DNA of 64,000 nt, taken from TMED14 sp002378565 (lineage in GTDB: Bacteria > Bacteroidota > Bacteroidia > Flavobacteriales > Schleiferiaceae). This document shows positions 53,801 through 61,004 of this stretch, piece after piece. The first letter of the stretch is position 1; each line of letters begins with the position of its first letter. Under the pieces are notes generated by a model, which ran no database searches, was not told where the DNA came from, and saw only the letters and a list, made by a program, of their open reading frames with translations. The stretch lies in contig OX044356.1 of NCBI GenBank assembly GCA_943846715.1, positions 558,001 through 622,000 of the forward strand, written 5' to 3'. A program made the translations under genes and the position numbers.

Positions 53801-55675
53801 GACTGATGTGCTCAAATTGGTCACAGAAAACGCCAATGGAATGGTGTCAATAGGGAAGAAACCTTCAGAACGGAAGTGTACCCGAACGTCTTCTGTGCTG
53901 GTGTATTGACAGAAGCCATTGTTGGGCTTTAAAAAGCTCACCATTTCAATGTCTGCAGGGTCTGGTTCGTAAACAGAAAGGTCATCGATGGCTATGTCAC
54001 CCATGTCATTTGCCGAGGAATTGTTCTTGTTCCCAAGGAATCGCACACGAATGATTTGGCCCAAGTAAGGATCCAAATTAATCAATGCTTTGGACCAGGG
54101 TTGTGAGGAGCTGCTGTGCTTTTGTCCAGCCACCAACATCACACCAACAACCCATTTAGGGGTTACGGAACCTGTGTCAATGTCCACGCGCAAATTGCCC
54201 ATGTGTTGACCGTATTTGTGGTACCAAAATTCAAACACAGCATGGTTCAGGCCTGTGAGCTTGATACAGGGTGTAATCAGCAGGGTGTTGTTGTTGGCAT
54301 TGCCTTGTGAAACTTCTGTGTACAAGTACTTACCACCTCCTGAGGTGTGATCGCCCAATGGGCCAGTGTTTGCTGTACCCGTTGCGCCTTGGCGAACGGA
54401 CCAACCGAATCCAGAACTTGTTGGATTCGGAGAGACAGACCAGTTTTTCCCTGAAGGGGGATTGCCTTGAGGGAAAATACCCCGATGGCTGGACCCTGTG
54501 TTCCCAGTGCCAGATCCTTGAATCCAGTTGATGCTAGAGAAATTCTCAACCCAAGGGAAGGAGGTGACCACAGAAGGGAAGCTGTTGCTGGTTGTTACAC
54601 CGCAAATAAGGGGTGGTGAGGGGTCAATCCAAAAGGTGTTGTAAATGGGAGATGCAGCCAATGATGGGGCCCGACTCATGTTAGGACAGGCACAGTCATA
54701 AACTTCCACGTACCAATCCATTGTGTCGCCCATAATCAATGAATTGATGCTGTAGCTGTAGATGGATGAATCTGGACAGGTTGCGGAGTTGGCGGGGGTC
54801 ATGGTCGTGTCATTCCATGCGCCGCCGTTGAGGCGTGTGAATAACACCACAGAGTCAATGCCGGATTCTGCATCTAAGGCTTTCAGCTGAATGATTTGTG
54901 ACAATTGGTAGCGTGCACCAATGGGCTCTCGTCGAGGTGTCAAGTCAAAAGTGATGGTTGGCGGATTCAGTTCACAAGGGGCTGCGTCGACCTTCACGTT
55001 GTCAACAAACCAACCAGCTGGGTTGGCTGTGCCTGAGGGACTTCTGTATTCTAAGATGAACTCTACCAAGCAGTTAGCATAGCCGTTGCCAGTTCCTGAT
55101 GGTCCTACGCCAAGGACGGAAGAAACATCAAAGGTTTCGTTGGCCCACCATTGTGCGGTTGGCGCAGTGCCAGTGCCTGCAGGTGTTAGGCCACCCCAGT
55201 AGGGGAGCGCGTTGGGGTTGGCGTAGGAGAGTTCGTTGAAGTAACTGGTAGCAGGGAATCCAGCACTGCTGCCATCGTAATGTGATGCAACCAGCCGCGT
55301 CCATGTTTGGCCACCATCGTTGGATACGCGAAGCCATGCTTGTTGACCAAAGTGAACCTTTGCAATGTGATCAAAAGTCAATCGCACAAAAATATTACCC
55401 ACGGTGCTGAAGGTGTCTGTGCGAAAAATAATGGAGTCGTTGGCAACAATTTTTGCGTGGTAACTGTTGGGTCCAGAAACAGCAAGCGCGGATGTGTCGT
55501 TCCAGTATGGTACGGTCACCAAGGGCCCGAGGCTGTGGTAGGTCCATACAGAGTCAGGGCCAGAAGGTGGATCAAAGCTTTCAGTGAAAACCGTTGTCTG
55601 GGAATGTGCAGCAAAGCTAGCTAGGGTAGCCAAGCAGGTCAGTGTTGTGCGTAGAAAAAATCTCATATTCAGCAT
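50867..55675 (-). CDS. Giant secreted multi-domain protein with T9SS sorting domain
   Basis: 1602 residues (or 1599 from the ATG at 55666). Signal peptide RTTLTCLATLASFAAHSQ. Five jelly-roll/MAM- or cleaved-adhesin-like modules are recognisable by FDxPxxWxxG, WxxG and AxDDLxxY endings (roughly 20-250, 370-575, 690-890, 1010-1180, 1290-1500), separated by CARDB/Ig-like spacers of ~100 residues (for example at 575 and 890, both preceded by IDDLxxY). The C-terminal ~80 residues are a type A T9SS domain (GHITPNPVGQ, GMYTVIAEVEGG, KFIVQH). It is probably an adhesin or surface-layer component. Confidence 0.9.
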   Translation of the reverse strand: MLNMRFFLRTTLTCLATLASFAAHSQTTVFTESFDPPSGPDSVWTYHSLGPLVTVPYWNDTSALAVSGPNSYHAKIVANDSIIFRTDTFSTVGNIFVRLTFDHIAKVHFGQQAWLRVSNDGGQTWTRLVASHYDGSSAGFPATSYFNELSYANPNALPYWGGLTPAGTGTAPTAQWWANETFDVSSVLGVGPSGTGNGYANCLVEFILEYRSPSGTANPAGWFVDNVKVDAAPCELNPPTITFDLTPRREPIGARYQLSQIIQLKALDAESGIDSVVLFTRLNGGAWNDTTMTPANSATCPDSSIYSYSINSLIMGDTMDWYVEVYDCACPNMSRAPSLAASPIYNTFWIDPSPPLICGVTTSNSFPSVVTSFPWVENFSSINWIQGSGTGNTGSSHRGIFPQGNPPSGKNWSVSPNPTSSGFGWSVRQGATGTANTGPLGDHTSGGGKYLYTEVSQGNANNNTLLITPCIKLTGLNHAVFEFWYHKYGQHMGNLRVDIDTGSVTPKWVVGVMLVAGQKHSSSSQPWSKALINLDPYLGQIIRVRFLGNKNNSSANDMGDIAIDDLSVYEPDPADIEMVSFLKPNNGFCQYTSTEDVRVHFRSEGFFPIDTIPLAFSVTNLSTSVTVTHRDTVYRSMTLGDTATYTFTPKADLSAFSNYHVYAWSEAPGDPNLNNDTIGFKFIEHIVPITGFPAIETFDGPGWVAGNGSAGNAGTFNTVNWEVYPASNSGEFAWMVGNDLTVTTGTGPRWSWKRNDGNYIYAEGSYGSNSPAALFRTVKCVDLTGLTNPTLSFWYYLYGSDINILNVQVVPNGSNNWQTVAGAPLVGQKHLTEISDWKFQMVDLSAYVGQVIKIRILARKIGGGDKADMAIDDLVIYDRPATDLGVSIISSPLNSTTLTSPQSVIMKIRNYGSVAKSNIPITYQVNDLCTSSNSATYTTAYTGSIPAGGEVSLTVSTPPTYYLGEFEVKAWTMMTGDGFAFNDTASKISSARASLQIPVGPENFDNCIGDELGFFAQGGSGTMQMWEHGTPAKPGFSGAASGSNSWVTGRHDDYQENSTEILRVPTLLGFDTIQGAELRFKQKFSFATGDGGKVEYFQGGQWNLFGTAAIAIGVNWYGSSYGASNVASLNSAGWAGSTGGSYIASMLPLNIWNYNSNPLMLRFVMKSGAGATGKGWSIDDFEIYVPPQNSASPIAIDTREYLIIPADTAHLRVRIENTGAKPLDSCLVRFQVNGGAWSNYETVIFKDKNGNVTPKFKGQKMWYDFEQGWLNGGAGSYNVCVETFKPDSKLDDIPTDDQLCITIDVLDEIAITTGNGYCNDFESSTTASWVALHANDKKLAHDWEFGTPNQTQINAAASGSNAWVTFADSNYSSMSQSAVHTPFFYLNPNNTYSLSFKHNMLTEQYHDGGSVDWSYDGGVTWYTLGNVLQNGLWYNTVHVTSLDIIRPGWSGNTNGWITSNIKFTVENAGKLVFRFRFGSDFTQQNEGWAIDDFCLDQSPAGTPADIVGIGMDEDQIPGFFLGHITPNPVGQIAQLQFNGDRPLKLKLRVIDLLGKEIMHQAVQGDVGYNSFDIDVSAWANGMYTVIAEVEGGTLMRKFIVQH

Positions 55676-55702
55676 TCAGGTATTAGGTAAACCCATAAGG
55701 TT

Positions 55703-55710
55703 CAAATATA
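55703..55710 (-). promoter_or_regulatory. -7 promoter element of the giant T9SS gene
   Basis: TATATTTG on the minus strand, 27 nt before the first ATG. Confidence 0.6.
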
Positions 55711-55758
55711 ATGTTTCCTGCGGCGGTAGAAACCGACCTGATGAGATTTTGTTTAGGG

Positions 55759-56364
55759 TCAACGGATGTCGACTTGCAAGCAGGTGGTGCCATCCAGGCT
55801 AGCGGTCAACCGATCGCCAGCTTTCACAGCGGCAACACCTGAGGGGGTGCCAGTGAAAAGGATATCGCCTGTCTTCAAGGTGAAATACCGACTGGCGTGC
55901 GCAATGAGCTGATTCACAGTGAAAAGCATGTCCCCTGTGTTGCCTTTTTGAAGCATGCCAACCTGGTTGTCTAGTTCCAATTCATGGGTGTCGCTGCTCT
56001 TGCCAACAGGCATCCATTGCCCTATGGCAGCAGATCCGTCAAAGCCTTTTGATTTTTCCCAAGGCAATCCTTTGGCTTTCAGTGACCGTTGAATATCTCT
56101 TGCGGTGAAGTCGATACCTACCGTCATGGCATCAACATAGCTCCACGCAAAGTCTTCATCAATGGTCTTACCCACTTTACCAATGCGGAGCACCCATTCC
56201 AATTCATGATGAACTTCTTGGGTCCATGATGGAATGATGAAGGGATGCCTTTTTGCCAATATGGCTGAGTCCGGTTTGCAGAAAATCACAGGCTCATCAG
56301 GCATGTCGTTGCCTAGCTCAGCGACGTGAGCAGGGTAATTGCGTCCAATGCAAAGGATTTTCAT
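55759..56364 (-). CDS. Fumarylacetoacetate hydrolase (FAH) family protein
   Basis: 201 residues, the small acylpyruvase-like form. KILCIGRNYPAHVAELG opens the fold; metal ligands are in HHELEWVLRIG (Glu54, Glu56) and IDFTARDIQ (Asp85), and LPWEKSKGFDGSAAIG is typical. Family members hydrolyse acylpyruvates or decarboxylate oxaloacetate. It is the last gene of the E2-exonuclease operon with an ATGA overlap. Confidence 0.92.
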   Translation of the reverse strand: MKILCIGRNYPAHVAELGNDMPDEPVIFCKPDSAILAKRHPFIIPSWTQEVHHELEWVLRIGKVGKTIDEDFAWSYVDAMTVGIDFTARDIQRSLKAKGLPWEKSKGFDGSAAIGQWMPVGKSSDTHELELDNQVGMLQKGNTGDMLFTVNQLIAHASRYFTLKTGDILFTGTPSGVAAVKAGDRLTASLDGTTCLQVDIR

Positions 56365-57116
56365 CGATTCTTGAGCCGGATAGCTGTCAAAATGTTCTTC
56401 GTGTAAATGGGGAAGTCAGCATTGAGCATCCAGCTGAAATAGCCGGGATTGCCTGCAAGGACATCCACCACACGTTGACCACGGTACTTCCCAAAGGAGA
56501 ATTGCTCGACACCTGATTCATCAAAAGTGATGAAACCGGCGAAATCTGCAGCCTTGTGGCGTGTAGAGTAAGTTGCCAATCCCTCAATGCCTTCAGGAAG
56601 GTCATCGTAATGGTTGATTTGTGCCAGCAACACATCCAAGGTTGCACGCACATCAGCTTCTGCATTGTGGGCATTCTCCATAGCTTTCCCTGTGTAGAAT
56701 TTCACTGCTGCTGACAGGGTCCGCTGCTCTTTTTTGTGAAAGATATTTTGCACATCAACCACATGGACCTTATGAAAATCAATGGTTAAGTCGGCGCGAA
56801 GGCATTCCTCTGCTAAAAAGGGGATGTCAAACTTGTGGCAATTGTAGCCAGCCATGTCGCAGCCGGCGATAACGGCCTTGACCTCGTGAGCAATAGCCTT
56901 GAAGCTGGGGCAGTCTAAAACATCTGCATCGGTGATGCCGTGAATGGCTGAGACTTCATCCGGAATAGGGATGCCTGGATTGACGCGCCACACGTGGGTG
57001 CTTTCAACGCCATCAGCGCCACGTCGAATGACACACATCTCAACAATACGGTCATTGGTGATGCTGAGCCCCGTGGTCTCCAAGTCAAACACACAAAGAG
57101 GTCGTTGTAAATCCAT
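56361..57116 (-). CDS. DnaQ-family 3'-5' exonuclease with ExoX-like C-terminal domain
   Basis: 251 residues. DEDDh exonuclease: Exo I FDLETTGLS (Asp11, Glu13), Exo II NCHKFDIPFL, Exo III HNAEADVRATLD. The C-terminal ~50 residues (FSFGKYRGQRV to YFSWMLNADFP) resemble the ExoX-like C-terminal domain. A DNA proofreading or repair role is likely. It shares a base with the E2 stop (TGATG), an odd functional pairing. Confidence 0.92.
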   Translation of the reverse strand: MDLQRPLCVFDLETTGLSITNDRIVEMCVIRRGADGVESTHVWRVNPGIPIPDEVSAIHGITDADVLDCPSFKAIAHEVKAVIAGCDMAGYNCHKFDIPFLAEECLRADLTIDFHKVHVVDVQNIFHKKEQRTLSAAVKFYTGKAMENAHNAEADVRATLDVLLAQINHYDDLPEGIEGLATYSTRHKAADFAGFITFDESGVEQFSFGKYRGQRVVDVLAGNPGYFSWMLNADFPIYTKNILTAIRLKNR

Positions 57117-58492
57117 CAGATCACGCGATTGGGGTCAAACTGCTCCAGGTAGTCAGCCACACGCTTGACGAACATGCCACCAAGGGCGCCGTCAACGACA
57201 CGGTGGTCGTAGGAGTGTGAAAGGAACATCTTGTGTCGGATGCCAATCATGTCGCCTTCTGGGGTTTCAATCACAGCAGGTATTTTACGGACAGCACCAA
57301 GGGCTAAAATGGCGACTTGTGGCTGGTTAATGATGGGTGTGCCCATTACATTGCCAAATGTTCCCACGTTGGTGACGGTGTATGTGCCGTTGGCAACGTC
57401 ATCGGGGGACAGTTTGTTGTTTCGCGCCTTGGCTGCCAATTCATTGACCTCCTTAGCAAGACCGCTCAGGCTGAATCGATCAGCATTTTTAATCACGGGA
57501 ACAATGAGGTTTCCACTGGGCAAGGCAGTTGCCATACCTAGGTTGATGGCCTTGTGCACAATGATGTTGTCACCATCTACGCCGACATTGACCATAGGGA
57601 AGTCTTTGATGGCTCGCACTACCGCTTCCATGAAGATGGGCGTAAAGGTGATTTTAGTGCCATCACGTTTTTGGAAATCGTCTTTCACACGATTGCGCCA
57701 GTTCACGATAACCGTCACATCAGCTTCAACAAAGGAAGTGACATGGGGTGATACATGCGTGCTCATCACCATGTGATTGGCTATGAGTTTACGCATGCGA
57801 TCCATCTCAATGATTTCATCACCCTCCATCACTGGCACGGGTGGTACTTGATGCGTGGAAGCAAAGGCTGGTGATTGATTTGCTAGAGCAACGGAAGGCT
57901 TGCTTGTCTTTGCGATAGCTGCAGGTGCTGATCCACGCTGACTCAAGTGAGTCATCAAATCTTTCTTGGTCACACGGCCATCCTGGCCACTGCCTTGAAT
58001 GCCATCAAGTTCACTGAGAGAGAGGGCTTCCTCAGAAGCGATATTGCGCACAAGGGGACTGTAAAAACGGCCATTGCTCTCGCGAGGAATGTTTGTAGGC
58101 TTGGATGAAGGCGTTCCTGATGCAGTCGCTTCGGGTTCATTGACCACTGCAGTTTGGGGTTTACTATCTGTCAGCGTAGAGGCTGTTGCGGTAGCAGCAG
58201 GGGGACTAGCCGTTTCAACCTTCGTTTCAACGGGTGTGGTAGGCGAGGACGTGTCGCCAGCCTCTTGAATGTGGGCAATAACTTGGCCAACTTGAATGAC
58301 CTCATCTGCAGAAAAAAGCTGTTTGATCAACACGCCAGAAACAGGGGAAGGGAGGTCGCTGTCAACCTTGTCTGTTGCGATGGTTAACAATGACTCATCT
58401 GCATCAATGGTATCTCCTTCAGCCTTCAGCCATTCAGTGATGGTAGCTTCTGCAACAGATTCGCCCATCTTGGGCATGATCAATTCAAACAT
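57116..58492 (-). CDS. 2-oxo acid dehydrogenase E2 (dihydrolipoyl acyltransferase)
   Basis: 458 residues. Layout: lipoyl domain (lipoyl-Lys42 in ATDKVDSD), a Pro/Ala/Thr-rich linker (~80-140), the E3-binding domain (SPLVRNIASEE to GRVTKKDL, ~144-180), a second linker, and the catalytic domain with SHSYDHRVVDGALGG near the end. The acyl group is probably from branched-chain 2-oxo acids or 2-oxoglutarate; E1 and E3 genes are not here. Its promoter TAAATTTG lies 20 nt upstream. Confidence 0.95.
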   Translation of the reverse strand: MFELIMPKMGESVAEATITEWLKAEGDTIDADESLLTIATDKVDSDLPSPVSGVLIKQLFSADEVIQVGQVIAHIQEAGDTSSPTTPVETKVETASPPAATATASTLTDSKPQTAVVNEPEATASGTPSSKPTNIPRESNGRFYSPLVRNIASEEALSLSELDGIQGSGQDGRVTKKDLMTHLSQRGSAPAAIAKTSKPSVALANQSPAFASTHQVPPVPVMEGDEIIEMDRMRKLIANHMVMSTHVSPHVTSFVEADVTVIVNWRNRVKDDFQKRDGTKITFTPIFMEAVVRAIKDFPMVNVGVDGDNIIVHKAINLGMATALPSGNLIVPVIKNADRFSLSGLAKEVNELAAKARNNKLSPDDVANGTYTVTNVGTFGNVMGTPIINQPQVAILALGAVRKIPAVIETPEGDMIGIRHKMFLSHSYDHRVVDGALGGMFVKRVADYLEQFDPNRVI

Positions 58493-58512
58493 ATCCTGTG
58501 TATTGTGAATGG

Positions 58513-58520
58513 CAAATTTA
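58513..58520 (-). promoter_or_regulatory. -7 promoter element of the E2-exonuclease-FAH operon
   Basis: TAAATTTG on the minus strand, 20 nt before the E2 ATG and 2 nt after the stop of the upstream glycosyltransferase fragment. Confidence 0.65.
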
Positions 58521-58522
58521 CG

Positions 58523-59337
58523 TTAAAACCGAGCTGCACGAAGGATGACTCTTAGATCCCAATCGACACTCCAATGGGTGAAATAGCTCTCATTGGCTTG
58601 ATCGGCAATATCCGTATTTGGGTGCCTGGAACTGTGCGCCAAGACGCCTAGAGGTAGAGGGTGTGGCAGGTTTTCCTTGGCTTGGTGATCCGCATCCCCC
58701 ACCCATGTTAGCTTTCCTGTGAAAACCATAGGGATATGCCTAAGCAATCGACGGGTGCTTTGCTTGAGAATCATCAATGGGCTCAGCAAGCAAAAGCTGA
58801 AGGCAACCAAGCAGTCTAAGCTGCGTTTTTGTCGTTGATATCTTTTTTGTGCCAAGTTGGGTAAGCGTTTCACCTTGTTGGCATTGGCCATGTCGCTACC
58901 CAGCAATGTTGAAAGCTCCGGGTAGGCCATGCGATACCTGAGGTTCATTCCTCGACAAGCAATCATGGTTTGAATGATGGACTTGTTGCGGATTTTGGAC
59001 GGGTAGAAGACCAGTTGGTTCAACTGAAGGCTGTCAACACTTTGTTGAATGTCATCTGTGGTGATGGAGAAATTGATGCCACTTTGTTCATGCGCAGGCA
59101 GCCGACCACCAACATGTCCCGTACGAAGCATGGCATCACGTGTGCCAGACCACCACACCTGAATAAAGCGTCGCAATAGGGTGACCAAGAGGAATGTGGC
59201 TGCGCCGAGCAACAGCAAGGCCCTTGAGAAGCGCAATTCCTCAGGGAGCAGGGCGTAAATGCCCATCAGCAATAACGTGCCTGCGGCCCATCCAGAAAAT
59301 ATGGAACGCAAGCTGCTGTGCTGCCGGTACCCCCCCC
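58523..59337 (-). CDS. C-terminal half of the frameshifted membrane glycosyltransferase
   Basis: This frame runs from the G8 tract (59330-59337) to 58523. An ATG at 59419 opens the frame earlier but encodes an unlikely start overlapping the N-terminal half by 179 bp. It holds two membrane helices (GWAAGTLLLMGIYALLPEE and LLLLGAATFLLVTLL) with the RFSRA motif seen in polyprenyl sugar transferases, then a ~190-residue Rossmann-like cytoplasmic part. Removing one G from the tract joins it to the GT2 half (59241-60362) as a single protein of 612 residues. Confidence 0.8.
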
Positions 59338-60362
59338 AAGACCCAAAGGCCAGCCAGCCAAATGCCTTGGTAGGCAGGGATGATGATTTGCCGGTACATG
59401 TCGGGGTAGGCGCCGCCATCGATGTACCGATGATTGGTTTCCCAATAGTCAGTGATCAGCCACATGCTTGCGACAGTCAGTCCCGCATCAATCAATGGTG
59501 GCAGGGCAACCTGGGTGAATCGCCGCATCATCGAAAGCGCGCCACGGGCAATGATGCCCATCCTTAGCGTGAAGACAAACAAGGTGGCCTTGTTGGAGAA
59601 ATGCTTCACAGCAAAAATGTGCATGGCTTGGTAAAAGGTTTTCACATAATTCCAACTGGCATGCTTGGTGCTTTCGCCTTTGTAATGAATGATGGGCTGC
59701 CGCCCCAAGTAATGGTTTCGCCAACCATCACGCTGAATACGGTAGGACAAATCGATGTCCTCGCCATACATGAAAAATGACTCATCAAAGCCGCCTAGTT
59801 TATCCAGGATTCCCTTGCGAACCCACATCCATGCGCCACAATGTACGTCAACGTCACCACTCTCATTCTCAGGTAGATGGCCCCAGTAATATCGACCATA
59901 AGATGCATGTTTAGGCCACAACTTGCTCAGGCCAATCAGCCGGTACAAGGCAATCATTGGGGTAGGCATGCCACGCTTGGATTCTGGAAGGAATTCACCC
60001 GTGCCATCAATCATGCGACAGCCCATGGACCCAATGTCTGTATCCGCATCCATGACGGCCAACGCTTCTGTTAAATTGTCTTCAGGCAAAACCGTGTCTG
60101 GGTTGAGGAAAAGGATGTGTTCTGAATCACTCTGTGCCACGGCTAAATTGTTGGCCTTGCCAAAACCTAAATTTTCTTGAGATGCAATCAACTTAACCGA
60201 TGGGTGCCACTGTTTCATCATATCCACCGTGCCATCGGTGGATGCATTGTCAACAACCAGGATGTCTGCATCGATGCCATCAATGGCTCGCTCTACAGAG
60301 CAGAGGCATTGGTGAAGCAAGTCCTTCACCTGGTAGCTGACAATGACAACAGATAACCTCAT
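59241..60362 (-). CDS. N-terminal half of the frameshifted membrane glycosyltransferase (GT2)
   Basis: 373 codons as it stands; the last ~30 residues after WVLGG are out of the natural frame. GT2 GT-A domain: VVIVSYQVKDLL, VVDNASTDGTVDMM, NLGFGKANN, FLNPDTV (metal site), and GGFDESFFMYGEDIDLSYR; this resembles rhamnosyl-type transferases. Hydrophobic helices start after ~residue 260. It begins in the recR stop (ATGA). Confidence 0.85.
   Translation of the reverse strand: MRLSVVIVSYQVKDLLHQCLCSVERAIDGIDADILVVDNASTDGTVDMMKQWHPSVKLIASQENLGFGKANNLAVAQSDSEHILFLNPDTVLPEDNLTEALAVMDADTDIGSMGCRMIDGTGEFLPESKRGMPTPMIALYRLIGLSKLWPKHASYGRYYWGHLPENESGDVDVHCGAWMWVRKGILDKLGGFDESFFMYGEDIDLSYRIQRDGWRNHYLGRQPIIHYKGESTKHASWNYVKTFYQAMHIFAVKHFSNKATLFVFTLRMGIIARGALSMMRRFTQVALPPLIDAGLTVASMWLITDYWETNHRYIDGGAYPDMYRQIIIPAYQGIWLAGLWVLGGVPAAQQLAFHIFWMGRRHVIADGHLRPAP
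59330..59337. repeat. G8 homopolymer (C8 on the plus strand) at the frame break
   Basis: Eight G on the coding strand after TT of codon TTG. The protein frame is continuous (WVLGG to YRQHSSLRS) if the tract has seven. Confidence 0.9.
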
Positions 60363-60973
60363 GACCTGAGGGTTTGTTCAAAGGGGAGTCGCTGCTGAAA
60401 ACTGCGACTTAACGTGATGTCATCAGCGTACTCAAGGGAGTCACCAACGGGTAAGCCCCGGGCAATGGCTGTCAACTTGATGTTTGTGTGTTGAAGGCGT
60501 TTGTGCAGGTAAAAAGCGGTGGTGTCACCCTCCATGGTTGCACTCAGGGCCAAGATGATTTCCTTGATGCCTTGGTTTTCTGCCTTTGAAACCAGGTCAT
60601 CCACCGTCAGGTCGTTGGGCCCCAATCCATCCATGGGGGATATCAAACCACCCAGCACATGGTAGGTGCCGCGATGGATGTGGCTGTTTTCCAGTGCAAG
60701 CACATCCCGAATGCTCTCCACCACACAGATGGTAACTTGATCGCGGTAGCTGTCAGAGCATATGCTGCACAACAGTTCATCGGAAATGCCATGGCATGTA
60801 CGGCATCGACTCACCTCTGCCAGTTGCTCTATGGACAGGCCAAGGTCAAGCGATTGCTGCTTGCCTTGACGGACAAGGTGCAAGGCCAATCTCAAGGCAG
60901 ACCGCCGACCGATGCCCGGCAATTTTGCCAGTTCGCGAACAGCTTTTTCAAGGGCAAGTGAAGGGAGTTCCAT
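60359..60973 (-). CDS. recR: Recombination mediator protein RecR
   Basis: 204 residues from the ATG at 60973 (60979 is also an ATG; the longer frame to 61033 lies beyond the -7 region). Helix-hairpin-helix LAKLPGIGRRSALRLALHL (~15-33), zinc-binding Cys57/60/69/72, Toprim domain (VCVVESIRDVLALE to ATMEGDTTA). With RecF/RecO it loads RecA at gaps. It overlaps the glycosyltransferase start by 4 bp. Confidence 0.96.
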   Translation of the reverse strand: MELPSLALEKAVRELAKLPGIGRRSALRLALHLVRQGKQQSLDLGLSIEQLAEVSRCRTCHGISDELLCSICSDSYRDQVTICVVESIRDVLALENSHIHRGTYHVLGGLISPMDGLGPNDLTVDDLVSKAENQGIKEIILALSATMEGDTTAFYLHKRLQHTNIKLTAIARGLPVGDSLEYADDITLSRSFQQRLPFEQTLRS

Positions 60974-60991
60974 TGGCATAAAAGTAAAGCC

Positions 60992-60999
60992 CATATTTG
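60992..60999 (+). promoter_or_regulatory. Possible -7 promoter element of the symporter gene
   Basis: CATATTTG, one mismatch to TAnnTTTG, 5 nt before the ATG at 61005. Confidence 0.4.
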
Positions 61000-61004
61000 T
61001 GCCC

